A stretch of 64,000 nucleotides of DNA, from the NCBI RefSeq assembly GCF_001423185.1, contig NZ_LMOB01000001.1, forward strand, positions 635,336 through 699,335, read 5' to 3'. Under the pieces are notes generated by a model, which worked only from the letters and a program-made list of their open reading frames with translations, made no database searches and was not told the origin of the DNA. This stretch comes from Plantibacter sp. Leaf314. GTDB lineage: Bacteria; Actinomycetota; Actinomycetes; Actinomycetales; Microbacteriaceae. This document shows positions 46,211-55,830 of this stretch, one piece after another. A program made the translations under genes and the position numbers. Positions within the stretch are counted from its first letter, which is position 1; every line of letters starts with the position of its first letter.

Positions 46211-48754
46211 GTGCCAGGAGAGAACCTCACCCGAGTCGAGGCCCAGGAGCGCAGGGCGCTCGTCGACACGTCGAGCTACGAGGTCGTGCTCGACCTCACG
46301 ACCGGTCCCGAGGTGTTCCGCAGCACCACGACGGTCCGGTTCACGGGTGAGCCCGGTTCCTCGACCTTCATCGACGCCATCACCCGCACGGTCCACTCCG
46401 TCACGCTGAACGGCGTCGAGCTCGATCCGGCGACAGTGTCCGACGGGATCCGCATCCAGCTCGACGGCCTCGCCGCCGAGAACGTGCTCGTCGTCGACGC
46501 GGACTCCGAGTACACCAACACGGGCGAGGGCCTCCACCGCTTCGTCGACCCGGTCGACGGCGAGGTCTACCTGTACAGCCAGTTCGAGGTCCCCGACTCC
46601 CGCCGGGTGTTCGCCGTCTTCGAGCAGCCGGATCTGAAGGCGTCCTTCACCTTCACCGTCACCGCCCCCGCGGCCTGGGAGGTCGTCAGCAACTCCCCGA
46701 CGCCCGAGCCGGTCCCCGCGCACGACGGCGCTGCGACGTGGAGCTTCGCGCCGACGCAGCGCATCTCGTCCTACATCACCGCGATCGTCGCCGGCCCGTA
46801 CGACGTGGTCCGCAGCGAGCTCACCTCGAGCGACGGCCGCACCATCCCGCTCGGCGTGTTCGCGCGGAAGAGCCTCGCCGAATACCTCGACGCCGACTAC
46901 ATCTTCGAGAAGACGCGGCAGGGGTTCGCCTACTACGAGGAGAAGTTCTCCTACGCATACCCGTTCGAGAAGTACGACCAGCTCTTCGTCCCCGAGTTCA
47001 ACGCCGGAGCGATGGAGAACGCCGGCGCGGTGACCTTCACGGAGACGTACGTGTTCCGCTCGAAGGTGACCGACGCCATCAAGGAGCGTCGCGTCGTCAC
47101 GATCCTGCACGAGCTCGCCCACATGTGGTTCGGCGACCTCGTCACCATGAAGTGGTGGAACGACCTCTGGCTGAACGAGTCCTTCGCGGAGTGGGCGTCG
47201 ACGATCGCCACCGCTGAGGCCACGGAGTGGACCGAGGCCTGGACGACGTTCAACGCGATGGAGAAGACCTGGGCGTACCGCCAGGACCAGCTCCCCTCCA
47301 CGCACCCCATCGTCGCGACGATCAACGATCTCGAGGACGTGCAGGTCAACTTCGACGGCATCACCTACGCGAAGGGCGGCTCGGTCCTGAAGCAGCTCGC
47401 GGCATGGGTCGGGATCGAGGCGTTCTTCGCCGGCGTCGGCAACTACTTCCGGAAGCACGAGTTCGGGAACACCGTGCTCGACGACCTCCTGGTCGAACTG
47501 GAGGCGACGAGCGGTCGTGACCTCCGCGAGTGGTCGAAGCTCTGGCTCGAGACCTCCGGTGTCGGGACGCTCAGCCCCGAGTTCACGGTCGACTCAGACG
47601 GCACGTTCACGGTGTTCGCCGTCCGCCAGACGGTTCCGGAGGCGTACGCCACCCTGCGTCCCCACCGCCTCGCCATCGGCCTCTACCGCTTGCAGGACGG
47701 CAAGCTCGTCCGCACCGAGCGCGTCGAACTCGACGTCGACGGTTCCCTCACCGAGGTGCCGGAGCTCCTCGGCAAGACGCAGCCCGACCTCGTCCTGCTG
47801 AACGACGACGACCTCGCCTACGCGAAGATCCGACTCGACGAGCGCTCCCTCGCGACGGCGATCGGCCACCTCGCCTCGATCGAGGATCCGCTGGCCCGCT
47901 CGCTCGTGTGGGGTGCTGCGTGGGATGCGACGCGCGACGCCGAGTCCACCGCGTCCGACTACGTCGACCTCGTGCTCGGCAACATCGCGACCGAGACCGA
48001 GTCGACCACGCTCCGCACGACGCTCGGACAGCTCGGGCTCGCCGCGCGGAACTACGTCGCCCCCGAACGCCGCCTCGACACCGTCGAGCGCGTCGGCGAC
48101 GCCCTCTGGGCCCTCGCGCAGGACGCGGAGGCCGGGTCGGACGCCCAGTTCCAGTTCGTGAAGTTCTTCGCTTCCCTCGCGTCGACGCCCGAGCACGGCG
48201 AGCACCTCCGGGCGCTGCGCGACGGCACGACCTCGCTGCAGGGGCTCGAGATCGACACCGACCTCCGATGGGAGCTGCTCGAGGGCCTGGTGCTCCTGGG
48301 CCTCGCGGACGGTTCCGACATCGACGCGGCGCTGGCGGCGGACAACACGGCCAACGGCGCACAGGCGGCCGCACGTGCGCGTGCGACCATCCCCACGACC
48401 GAGGGGAAGCGCGCCGCGTTCGACTCCGTCGTCGAGCAGGACGACCAGCCGAACGCCATCGTGCGGAACGTGGGACTCGGGTTCGGTCACGTCATCGACC
48501 CCGCAGTCCTCGAGCCGCTCGTGGAGCCCTACTTCGCCGCGCTGACGACGGTCTGGGAGTCGCGGAGCTACAAGATCGCCGAGTACATCGTGGAAGGCCT
48601 CTACCCCTCCGCGCTCGCCTCAACCGAGCTGCGGGACCGCACCCGTGCGTGGTTGGACGCCAACCCGGAGGTCCCGGCGCTGCGTCGCATGCTCGTCGAA
48701 GCCCTCGCGGGTGTCGAACGGGCGCTCGCGGCACAGGCACGGGACGCCGCGTGA
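46211..48754 (+). CDS. pepN: Aminopeptidase N (M1 family)
   Basis: An 847-residue cytoplasmic zinc aminopeptidase. GAMENAG is near residue 266 and the zinc motif HELAHMWFG at about 300 with the third ligand in WLNESFAEW near 322. N-terminal part shows the M1 beta-saddle, and the C-terminal half the ERAP1-like helical repeats. The GTG at 46211 is preceded by GGGAG; the frame is open further upstream without a ribosome site. Followed by a terminator. Confidence 0.96.
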   Translation: MPGENLTRVEAQERRALVDTSSYEVVLDLTTGPEVFRSTTTVRFTGEPGSSTFIDAITRTVHSVTLNGVELDPATVSDGIRIQLDGLAAENVLVVDADSEYTNTGEGLHRFVDPVDGEVYLYSQFEVPDSRRVFAVFEQPDLKASFTFTVTAPAAWEVVSNSPTPEPVPAHDGAATWSFAPTQRISSYITAIVAGPYDVVRSELTSSDGRTIPLGVFARKSLAEYLDADYIFEKTRQGFAYYEEKFSYAYPFEKYDQLFVPEFNAGAMENAGAVTFTETYVFRSKVTDAIKERRVVTILHELAHMWFGDLVTMKWWNDLWLNESFAEWASTIATAEATEWTEAWTTFNAMEKTWAYRQDQLPSTHPIVATINDLEDVQVNFDGITYAKGGSVLKQLAAWVGIEAFFAGVGNYFRKHEFGNTVLDDLLVELEATSGRDLREWSKLWLETSGVGTLSPEFTVDSDGTFTVFAVRQTVPEAYATLRPHRLAIGLYRLQDGKLVRTERVELDVDGSLTEVPELLGKTQPDLVLLNDDDLAYAKIRLDERSLATAIGHLASIEDPLARSLVWGAAWDATRDAESTASDYVDLVLGNIATETESTTLRTTLGQLGLAARNYVAPERRLDTVERVGDALWALAQDAEAGSDAQFQFVKFFASLASTPEHGEHLRALRDGTTSLQGLEIDTDLRWELLEGLVLLGLADGSDIDAALAADNTANGAQAAARARATIPTTEGKRAAFDSVVEQDDQPNAIVRNVGLGFGHVIDPAVLEPLVEPYFAALTTVWESRSYKIAEYIVEGLYPSALASTELRDRTRAWLDANPEVPALRRMLVEALAGVERALAAQARDAA

Positions 48755-48800
48755 CCTCCGCCACCGGATAGCACCGCGGTACCAGACGCACCACCTGAGG

Positions 48801-48833
48801 ACCCCTCCACGGCACGACCCGCCGCGGAGGGGT
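48801..48833 (+). terminator. Terminator after pepN
   Basis: A 13-base stem with one mismatch (ACCCCTCC / GGAGGGGT outer part and CGGC/GCCG inner part) with a seven-base loop, 46 bases after the pepN stop and followed by TTCT. Confidence 0.75.
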
Positions 48834-48898
48834 TCTCCGTATCCTTGGAGGATGAGCGGCCCTGTGAACGATGTCCGGCCCTCCGGGTCGTCCTCTCG

Positions 48899-50185
48899 AT
48901 GACCGACCCGGTGCAGGCGTCCGTCCGCGACCGCTCGGCGACAGAGACTTCCCTGATGCTCCCCCGGCCACCGGGGGTCGTCCGGCGCTGGTGGGCCAGG
49001 CACCCCTGGACGGCTGACGCTTTGATCGCAGCGGGGTACCTCCTCGTGGCACTCTCCGTCAGCACGGCGGAGTGGTTCGACGTCGACCTGGCGACCCAGC
49101 CGTCGCGGATCGCCCTCGCGGTGGCCATCGTCGCCGTCACGACCCTCGCCGTCCTCCTGCGGCGCCGTCGACCGCTCACGATGGCACTGATCGTGATCGC
49201 GGTCGGACTCGTGTCGGTCGCGCAGACCGTGGCCGTCGATGCCTTCGCCGTGCCGGTCCTCCTGTACTCCGTCGCCGTCTACCGCGGAGTCGCCCTCGGC
49301 TGGCGGGCCTTCGCCGCAGCCGCGTTCGTGGCGATCCTGGCTCCGTTCCTCCCGTGGGCTGCGCCGCAGGCACCAGGCGAGCCGGAGCAGACCATCATCT
49401 CCGTCGTGCTCTTCGCGCTGTTCGGCCTCCTCGTCGGCATCAACGTCGGCAACCGGAAGCGCTACGTCCAGGCCCTCGTGGACCGCGCAGCACAGCTCGC
49501 GCGCGAGCGTGACCAGCAGGCTCAGCTCGCCGCCGTCGCCGAACGCACCCGCATCGCGCGGGAGATGCACGACATCGTCTCCCACAGTCTCACGGTGATC
49601 GTCGCCCTCTCTGAAGGCGCCCTCGCGACCAAGGACCCGACGGCGTCGCGAGCCGCCATGACCGCGGTCACCGACGCCGCGCGCACCTCACTGGTCGACA
49701 TGCGACGCATGCTCGGCGTGCTCCGCGAGACCGGGAGCGCACCCCTCGCACCACAGCCTGACGCAGCTTCGATCCCCGCACTCGTGCAGACCTTCCGTGG
49801 GCTCGGACTCCCGGTCACCCTAACCGACTCCGGTCCCCCGACCGACGACCCCTCGATCCTGCTCGCCGTGCACCGCATCACCCAGGAGGCGCTCACCAAC
49901 GCCCTGCGGTATTCGGAACGGCCGAAGCGCGTCGACGTCGTCATCACCTCGTACGACGACCGCATCGAGCTCATCGTCGAGAACGACGGCTCCATCCCGG
50001 ACGCGCCGTCGCTCGGCGCAGGTCAGGGGCTGCTCGGGCTCCGCGAGCGGGTGGCGTTCCAGGGAGGCCGGGTCACGGCGGGCGTGGTCGGCGATCGCCT
50101 CTGGCGTGTGCACGCCGTGCTCCCGAGGGATCCCGGTGCAGCACGATCCCGTCCGACCCCCGATCCGCGAGGAACCACACCATGA
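48899..50185 (+). CDS. Sensor histidine kinase (NarL-partner type, HisKA_3)
   Basis: A 428-residue kinase. About five to six membrane helices (residues 35-195), a short coiled coil (VDRAAQLARERDQQAQLAAV), the phosphorylated His in AREMHDIVSHSLTVI near residue 225, and a degraded HATPase domain with N-box QEALTNALRYS, and a G-box GAGQGLLGLRERV. There is no extracellular domain of note, so the signal may be in or near the membrane. The ATG at 48899 was chosen over an in-frame TTG at 48845. The response regulator overlaps by ATGA. Confidence 0.92.
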   Translation: MTDPVQASVRDRSATETSLMLPRPPGVVRRWWARHPWTADALIAAGYLLVALSVSTAEWFDVDLATQPSRIALAVAIVAVTTLAVLLRRRRPLTMALIVIAVGLVSVAQTVAVDAFAVPVLLYSVAVYRGVALGWRAFAAAAFVAILAPFLPWAAPQAPGEPEQTIISVVLFALFGLLVGINVGNRKRYVQALVDRAAQLARERDQQAQLAAVAERTRIAREMHDIVSHSLTVIVALSEGALATKDPTASRAAMTAVTDAARTSLVDMRRMLGVLRETGSAPLAPQPDAASIPALVQTFRGLGLPVTLTDSGPPTDDPSILLAVHRITQEALTNALRYSERPKRVDVVITSYDDRIELIVENDGSIPDAPSLGAGQGLLGLRERVAFQGGRVTAGVVGDRLWRVHAVLPRDPGAARSRPTPDPRGTTP

Positions 50186-50856
50186 CCGACCCCATCCGCA
50201 TCCTGCTCGTCGACGACCAGCAGCTCATCCGACTCGGCTTCGGCCTCGTCCTCGGCGCCGAGGACGACCTGAGCGTCATCGGTGAGGCGTCCAACGGTGC
50301 CGAGGCGATCGACCTCGCCGCCAGGCTACGACCCGACGTGATCCTGATGGACGTCCGGATGCCGGGCCTCGACGGGATCGAGGCGACCCGCCGGATCGTC
50401 GCGGCGCACCCCGACAGCCGCATCATCATCCTCACGACCTTCGACCTCGACGAGTACGCGTTCGGCGCGCTGCGGGCCGGCGCCAGCGGCTTCCTCCTCA
50501 AGGACGCCCTTCCCCACGAGCTGACGTCCGCGATCCGCGCTGTGCACGCCGGCGACGCCGCCGTGTCCACCCGGGTCACCAAGCGGATGCTCGAGCTCTT
50601 CGCGACGGCGCTCCCCGGCAGCGCGGCCGACACAGCCGAGGGATCGGCGGCGGGGCTCGCCGACCTGACCCCGCGTGAGCACGACATCCTCGTCGCCATG
50701 GCGGAAGGGCTCAGCAACGCGGAGATCGCGGCGCACTTCATCCTCTCCGAATCGACGGTCAAGACCCACGTGGGGCGCGTCCTCATGAAGCTGCAGTTGC
50801 GAGACCGTGTGCAGGCCGTCATCTTCGCCTACAAGCACGGGCTCGTCCGTCCATGA
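50182..50856 (+). CDS. Response regulator, NarL/LuxR family
   Basis: A 224-residue regulator. The receiver domain has acidic pocket Asp11/Asp12 and phospho-acceptor Asp57 (LMDVRMPGLDG), Thr in ILTTFD and Lys in LLKDALP. The C-terminal LuxR-type HTH (LTPREHDILVAMAEGLSNAEIAAHFILSESTVKTHVGRVLMKL) is complete. Coupled to the kinase by ATGA. The targets are unknown. Confidence 0.96.
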   Translation: MTDPIRILLVDDQQLIRLGFGLVLGAEDDLSVIGEASNGAEAIDLAARLRPDVILMDVRMPGLDGIEATRRIVAAHPDSRIIILTTFDLDEYAFGALRAGASGFLLKDALPHELTSAIRAVHAGDAAVSTRVTKRMLELFATALPGSAADTAEGSAAGLADLTPREHDILVAMAEGLSNAEIAAHFILSESTVKTHVGRVLMKLQLRDRVQAVIFAYKHGLVRP

Positions 50857-50937
50857 CCGTCCGTCCGGTCGACGTGCGGCTGCCGTCCGGCCCGCTCACA
50901 CGATTCACTCCAGCACGCTGAGTACACTGAGCCGGAT

Positions 50938-51945
50938 ATGAACTGGGATGAGCTCTGGCCGGACGTGACCGCATTCCTCTGGACCGCGGGTTGGAAGATC
51001 ATCGGCGTGGTGGTCGTGATCGGATTGGCCTTCGCCGCCGCCTGGGTGTTGCGCTTCGTGATCCGGCGGGTCGTCGGACGCATCGTCAGCGGCGTCAAGA
51101 AGAGCGCCGACGTCACCGACACGCAGTCGTTGCTGGCCTCGCCGCTCGCAGCGGTCAGGCTCGTCCAGCGCACCAGGACACTCGGCACCGTCCTCAGCAA
51201 CATCGTGAACGTCACCATCGTCATCGTCGCCGCCATCCTCGTCGTGAACGTGATCGACTCGAGCATCATCGGGTCCTTCGCGCTCCTCACCGCAGCGGTC
51301 GGTGCCGGTCTCGGTTTCGGAGCGCAGAACATCGTCAAGGACATCCTCAACGGGCTGTTCATGGTGGTCGAGGATCAGCTCGGCGTCGGCGACGTCGTCG
51401 ACCTCGGACCGGCGACCGGCGTCGTCGAGACGGTGGGTATCCGCATCACCCAGGTGCGCGACGTGAACGGGACGCTGTGGTTCGTCCGCAACGGCGAGAT
51501 CCTGCGCGTCGGCAACATGTCGCAGGGCTGGTCCCGGGTCATCATCGACCTGGCCATCCCCTACGACGCCGATGTCGAAGCCGTCCAGGAGCGCATGCTC
51601 ACCACGGCGAACGACCTCGCCCACGACCCGAAGTGGCGTTCCCGCATCCTCGAGAAGCCCGAGCTGTGGGGCCTCGAGTCGGTCTCGGCCGATGCCCTGA
51701 TCATCCGCCTGGTCATCAAGACGCGCACGAGCTCGAAGGACGACGTCGCGCGCGAACTCCGGATGCGACTGAAGCGCGCCGTCGACGAGATGGGTGTCAA
51801 GCTCCCGGCGTTGAACAGCATCGTCCTCTCCGGCTTCGAAGGCGCCGCGAGTGTCACCGGTTCCCGGCCGCCGCGGACCCACCCGACCACAGTCGTCCCG
51901 CCCAGGGCGCCGAAGACCAAGCGACCCCCGAGAGCGGAACGATGA
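50938..51945 (+). CDS. Small-conductance mechanosensitive channel, MscS family
   Basis: A 335-residue channel. Three membrane helices: about 18-45, 85-110 and 115-140. The pore helix TM3 is glycine/alanine patterned (FALLTAAVGAGLGFGAQNIVKDIL). The beta domain has DQLGVGDVVDLG, and RNGEILRVGNMSQGW. A Pro/Arg/Lys-rich C-terminal tail of about 35 residues extends beyond the family core. The ATG is at 50938, and the stop is in an ATGA with the haemoglobin gene. Confidence 0.92.
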   Translation: MNWDELWPDVTAFLWTAGWKIIGVVVVIGLAFAAAWVLRFVIRRVVGRIVSGVKKSADVTDTQSLLASPLAAVRLVQRTRTLGTVLSNIVNVTIVIVAAILVVNVIDSSIIGSFALLTAAVGAGLGFGAQNIVKDILNGLFMVVEDQLGVGDVVDLGPATGVVETVGIRITQVRDVNGTLWFVRNGEILRVGNMSQGWSRVIIDLAIPYDADVEAVQERMLTTANDLAHDPKWRSRILEKPELWGLESVSADALIIRLVIKTRTSSKDDVARELRMRLKRAVDEMGVKLPALNSIVLSGFEGAASVTGSRPPRTHPTTVVPPRAPKTKRPPRAER

Positions 51946-52370
51946 CCGACCAGCAGCCGCCAGGGATGTCCTTCTACGAGCAGGTCGGCGGTCGTCCGAC
52001 GTTCCAGCGGCTCGTCGACGAGTTCTACCGGGGAGTCGCCGGCGACCCGGTCCTGAAACCGATGTATCCGGAGGAGGACCTCGGCCCTGCGGCCGAACGA
52101 CTCATGCTGTTCCTCGAGCAGTACTGGGGCGGCCCGGGGACGTACAGCGCCGAACGCGGGCACCCACGGCTGCGTCTCAGGCACCAGCCCTTCCACGTGA
52201 ATCCCGACGCTCGGGACCGCTGGTTGCTCCACATGCGCAGCGCCGTCGACAGCCTCGACCTGGCCCCGGTCCACGAGGCGACCCTCTGGGACTACCTGGA
52301 GCGCGCAGCCCACGCGATGGTGAACACCTTCGACGACGATCCAGGGGCACCACGCCGCAGCCTCCTCTGA
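51942..52370 (+). CDS. glbO: Group II truncated haemoglobin (GlbO type)
   Basis: A 142-residue 2-on-2 globin. FYEQVGGRPTFQRLVDEFYRGV at the start, GGPGTYSAERGHPRLRLRHQPFHV containing the proximal His near residue 85, and the Trp of DRWLLHMRSA (WG8-type position) mark group II. Roles in this group include oxygen binding and peroxide/NO chemistry. It is translationally coupled to the mscS gene, an unusual pairing. glbO also lies near pepN in M. tuberculosis (from memory). Confidence 0.93.
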   Translation: MTDQQPPGMSFYEQVGGRPTFQRLVDEFYRGVAGDPVLKPMYPEEDLGPAAERLMLFLEQYWGGPGTYSAERGHPRLRLRHQPFHVNPDARDRWLLHMRSAVDSLDLAPVHEATLWDYLERAAHAMVNTFDDDPGAPRRSLL

Positions 52371-52446
52371 TTCCGACGCCGATTCCGCGCGTTCCGACAC
52401 GGCGGCCGTAGGATCGGACGCACGTCCGTGCCGAAGGAGTCACCAG

Positions 52447-54129
52447 ATGTCCGCAACCGCCCCTCCCTCCCCGTCCGCCGACCGAACCGAGGCCGACGCG
52501 ATCGTCATCGGGAGTGGGCTGGCCGGCCTCGTCGCCACCGCCGAACTCATCGCCGCTGGGAAACGGGTCATCCTGGTGGAGCAGGAGTCGGAGTCGAACC
52601 TCGGCGGACAGGCGCACTGGTCGTTCGGCGGCCTGTTCCTCGTCGACTCCCCCGAGCAGCGCCACCTCGGGGTGCGGGACTCGCTCGAGTTGGCGACGCA
52701 GGACTGGTTCGGTGCCGCCGCGTTCGATCGGCCGGAGGACCACTGGCCGAAACGGTGGGCGGAGGCCTACCTCGACTTCGCCGCGGGCGAGAAGCGCGCC
52801 TGGCTGCACGAGCAGGGCATGCGGTTCTTCCCCGTCGTGGGCTGGGCGGAACGCGGCGGCTACGGCGCCATCGGACACGGCAACTCCGTCCCACGGTTCC
52901 ACATCACCTGGGGCACCGGCCCCGGCGTCGTGGAGCCCTTCGTCCGCCGCGTCAACCAGGGTGTCGCCGACGGCTCGGTGTCGCCGCACTTCCGGCATCG
53001 CGTCGACGAGCTCCTCACCGAGGACGGCGCGGTCGTCGGCGTCCGAGGGTCCGTCCTCGCCCCGTCGGCCGCGATGCGGGGCGAGAGCAGCTCACGCGAC
53101 GTGGTCGGCGAGTTCACCTGCCGCGCTCCGGCCGTCCTCGTGGCGAGCGGTGGCATCGGCGGCAATCACGACCTCGTCCGCGAGCACTGGCCAGCCCGTC
53201 TCGGCCAGCCGCCGACGACGATGCTCTCCGGAGTCCCCGCCCACGTCGACGGCCGCATGCTGGGCATCAGCGAACGCGCGGGCGGACGCCTCATCAACCG
53301 CGACCGGATGTGGCACTACGTCGAGGGCATCACCAACTGGGACCCGATCTGGCCCCAGCACGGCATCCGGATCCTGCCCGGGCCGTCGTCGCTCTGGTTC
53401 GACGCGACCGGTCACCGTCTCCCGGTACCGCTCTACCCCGGGTTCGACACGCTCGGCACCCTCGAGCACCTGCGCGCCACCGGCCACGATCACAGCTGGT
53501 TCGTCCTCACCCAACGGATCATCGAGAAGGAGTTCGCGCTATCGGGGAGCGAGCAGAACCCCGACCTGACCGGCAAGGACCTCGGCCTGCTCGCGAAGCG
53601 CATCGGACCCGGCGCCCCCGGCCCGGTCGAAGCGTTCAAGGAACACGGTGTGGACTTCATCGTCGCCGACACGATCACGGAACTCGTGGCGGGGATGCAG
53701 GCGTCCACCCCCGAGACGGCGATCGACGGCCGCAACGTCATCGCGGAGGTCGAGGCGCGCGATCGCGAGATGGACAACCCGTTCACGAAGGATCTGCAGA
53801 TCACCGCTCTCCGCGGCGCACGCGCCTACCGCGGCGACAAGCTCATCCGCGTGGCGGCACCGCACCGACTGCTCGACCCGAAAGCCGGCCCGCTCATCGC
53901 GGTCAAGCTGCACGTGCTGACCCGCAAGAGCCTCGGCGGGCTGGAGACCGACCTCTCGAGCCGCGTCCTCGGCGCTGACGGGAACCCGGTGCCCGGTCTC
54001 TTCGCGGCGGGAGAGGCTGCCGGGTTCGGCGGCGGAGGCGTCCACGGCTACCGGGCGCTCGAGGGGACCTTCCTCGGCGGCTGCCTGTTCACCGGTCGCG
54101 TGGCCGGCCGCGCGATGGCCGGCGTCTGA
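52447..54129 (+). CDS. FAD-binding dehydrogenase (fumarate reductase / KstD-like flavoprotein)
   Basis: A 560-residue flavoprotein. The dinucleotide motif is VIGSGLAGLVATAELIA with Glu in VILVEQES (residues 19-50), and the C-terminal FAD contact is GLFAAGEAAGFGGGGVHGYRALEG. It belongs to the family that includes 3-ketosteroid dehydrogenases and flavocytochrome c, but a steroid role is not supported by neighbours. The ATG at 52447 is preceded by AAGGAG. Confidence 0.9.
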   Translation: MSATAPPSPSADRTEADAIVIGSGLAGLVATAELIAAGKRVILVEQESESNLGGQAHWSFGGLFLVDSPEQRHLGVRDSLELATQDWFGAAAFDRPEDHWPKRWAEAYLDFAAGEKRAWLHEQGMRFFPVVGWAERGGYGAIGHGNSVPRFHITWGTGPGVVEPFVRRVNQGVADGSVSPHFRHRVDELLTEDGAVVGVRGSVLAPSAAMRGESSSRDVVGEFTCRAPAVLVASGGIGGNHDLVREHWPARLGQPPTTMLSGVPAHVDGRMLGISERAGGRLINRDRMWHYVEGITNWDPIWPQHGIRILPGPSSLWFDATGHRLPVPLYPGFDTLGTLEHLRATGHDHSWFVLTQRIIEKEFALSGSEQNPDLTGKDLGLLAKRIGPGAPGPVEAFKEHGVDFIVADTITELVAGMQASTPETAIDGRNVIAEVEARDREMDNPFTKDLQITALRGARAYRGDKLIRVAAPHRLLDPKAGPLIAVKLHVLTRKSLGGLETDLSSRVLGADGNPVPGLFAAGEAAGFGGGGVHGYRALEGTFLGGCLFTGRVAGRAMAGV

Positions 54130-54132
54130 GCG

Positions 54133-54807
54133 TCAGGAAACGGCGTTGGCCAGCACGTGACCACGCCGGGTGCTCAGTCGCACCCACCCGCCGGAACGGA
54201 ACACCGTCGCTCGCTCCGGTTCCGCGATGAACCCCAGGCCCACGGCCGCGAACGCCGCCCCGGTCGGAAGACCGAAGCCGTCGCCGAGTGGCCTCGACCA
54301 CACCTGCGACCGCACCTTCTGGACGATCTGGTCCCCGACAGCCGTCGGAAGCGCCTCGGCGATCTCCGTGGCGCCCGTCCTGGCGACGAGTTCGAGCTCG
54401 ATCGTGTCCACGTCGCCGACGCGTTCCCAGCCGCCGCGCGGCGGCGCCTGGCCGACCCACGGGGCCGTCCTGGTCGACCGCGGGAGCTCGAGCGACGCCG
54501 ACGCTGATCCGTCGGGTCGTCCGGTCGTCGAGCCGCCGAGTGTGCGCACGATCCGGTCGATGAGTTCGCGCGGGGTCGCCAGGACGTCGGCCGAGGCAGC
54601 GTGGGCGAGGGCGAAGGTGCGCATGCCGATGATCGTCGGGCTGCGATCGAGCAGACCCTGCGGGTGCAGCACGGGGGCGGAGACCGCCAGGACGTGGTCG
54701 GCGGCGAGGAGCCGGACTCCGGAATCGTCGATCCGGCTGGCTCGCGCGAGGAACGTGCGGAGGTCGGCGAGCGAGTCGGCGTCGAGGAGGTGCAGGGTGG
54801 TGGACAT
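54133..54807 (-). CDS. Conserved actinobacterial protein of unknown function
   Basis: A 224-residue protein without membrane helices or recognised motif. Order suggests an alpha/beta N-terminal part (LHLLDADSLADLRTFLARASRID), a Ser/Thr/Pro-rich middle, and a C-terminal barrel-like segment ending in FRSGGWVRLSTRRGHVL. It sits convergent to the flavoprotein (3 bases between stops), beside thioesterase genes, and in position resembles M. tuberculosis Rv2474c (inferred by position only). Confidence 0.72.
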   Translation of the reverse strand: MSTTLHLLDADSLADLRTFLARASRIDDSGVRLLAADHVLAVSAPVLHPQGLLDRSPTIIGMRTFALAHAASADVLATPRELIDRIVRTLGGSTTGRPDGSASASLELPRSTRTAPWVGQAPPRGGWERVGDVDTIELELVARTGATEIAEALPTAVGDQIVQKVRSQVWSRPLGDGFGLPTGAAFAAVGLGFIAEPERATVFRSGGWVRLSTRRGHVLANAVS

Positions 54808-54931
54808 CTCCTCTCAATGTACGCCACCGCCGCGTCGGCTCCGGGACATCGTGAGCCTGCCGTGGATAGACTCGGCGGGTCGGATCGGGCGTCGCTGTGG
54901 TGCGCCGGTCCCCGACGGAAAGGCGTACCCC

Positions 54932-55804
54932 GTGAAGGAACCGATCGAATCCCTACTGACCGCGCTCGACCTGAGCGCGCCCGGCGTCCGCACCGATGAG
55001 GACATCTTCACCGGGCCGTCGCAGTGGATGCCGCAGGGGCGGGTGTTCGGGGGTCAGGTCCTCGCGCAGTCCGTCGTCGCCGCGACGCGGACCGTCGACG
55101 CGGAGCGCATCATCCACTCGATGCACGGGTACTTCCTGCGTCCTGGCGACGTCGACCAGCCCATCACCTTCGCCGTCGACCGCATCCACGACGGCCGGTC
55201 GTTCGCGACGCGGCGCACCCAGGCGTATCAGAACGGCGTACCGATCCTCTCGATGATCGCCTCCTTCCAGACGCAGGATGCGGGCCCTGAGCACCAGATC
55301 GACCTCCCGGCGGGCCTTCCCGATCCGGAGACGCTGCCGTCCGCCGCCGAGATCCTCCACGGGATCGACCACCCGGCGGCCGAGGCCTGGGCCACCGGGC
55401 GACCGTTCGACCTCAGACACGTCGGCTCCCCCGTGTACCTCCGGGTGGAGGGCGAACGTACGGCCCAGCAGGCGGTCTGGTTCAAGACCATCGGCGAGCT
55501 ACCTGACGACCCGGCGCTCCACCGCGCGGCACTGGCCTACGCGAGCGACTACACGATCCTCGAACCGGTGATGCGACGCCATGGTGTCCCATGGGCCACA
55601 CCCGGCATCAAGATCGCCAGCCTCGACCACGCCATGTGGTGGCACCGGCCGGCCCGGGTGGACGAGTGGCTCGTCTACCTGCAGGACTCCCCCAGCGCGA
55701 CCGGTGGCCGCGGGCTGTCACTCGGCCGCATCTACGACCGGGCCGGGTCGCTCGTGGCGAGCGTGGCTCAGGAAGGCATGGTCCGCTTCCCGACACCCCG
55801 CTGA
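54932..55804 (+). CDS. tesB: Acyl-CoA thioesterase II (TesB)
   Basis: A 290-residue double hot-dog thioesterase that hydrolyses medium and long-chain acyl-CoA. Seen: VFGGQVLAQSVVAATRTV (first hot-dog), HSMHGYFLRPGD, and in the second hot-dog LDHAMWWHRPARVDEWLVYLQDSP with Asp of the Asp/Thr/Gln triad. The start is GTG at 54932 with AAAGG upstream. Frame upstream is long but does not resemble the family. Confidence 0.93.
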   Translation: MKEPIESLLTALDLSAPGVRTDEDIFTGPSQWMPQGRVFGGQVLAQSVVAATRTVDAERIIHSMHGYFLRPGDVDQPITFAVDRIHDGRSFATRRTQAYQNGVPILSMIASFQTQDAGPEHQIDLPAGLPDPETLPSAAEILHGIDHPAAEAWATGRPFDLRHVGSPVYLRVEGERTAQQAVWFKTIGELPDDPALHRAALAYASDYTILEPVMRRHGVPWATPGIKIASLDHAMWWHRPARVDEWLVYLQDSPSATGGRGLSLGRIYDRAGSLVASVAQEGMVRFPTPR

Positions 55805-55830
55805 TCCGGTGTCATGACGAGATGCCGCGC

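Noticed and set aside
48852..48902. 16-codon leader peptide overlapping the histidine kinase start
   Set aside because: GGAGG lies directly against its ATG with no spacing, and there is no run of regulatory codons.
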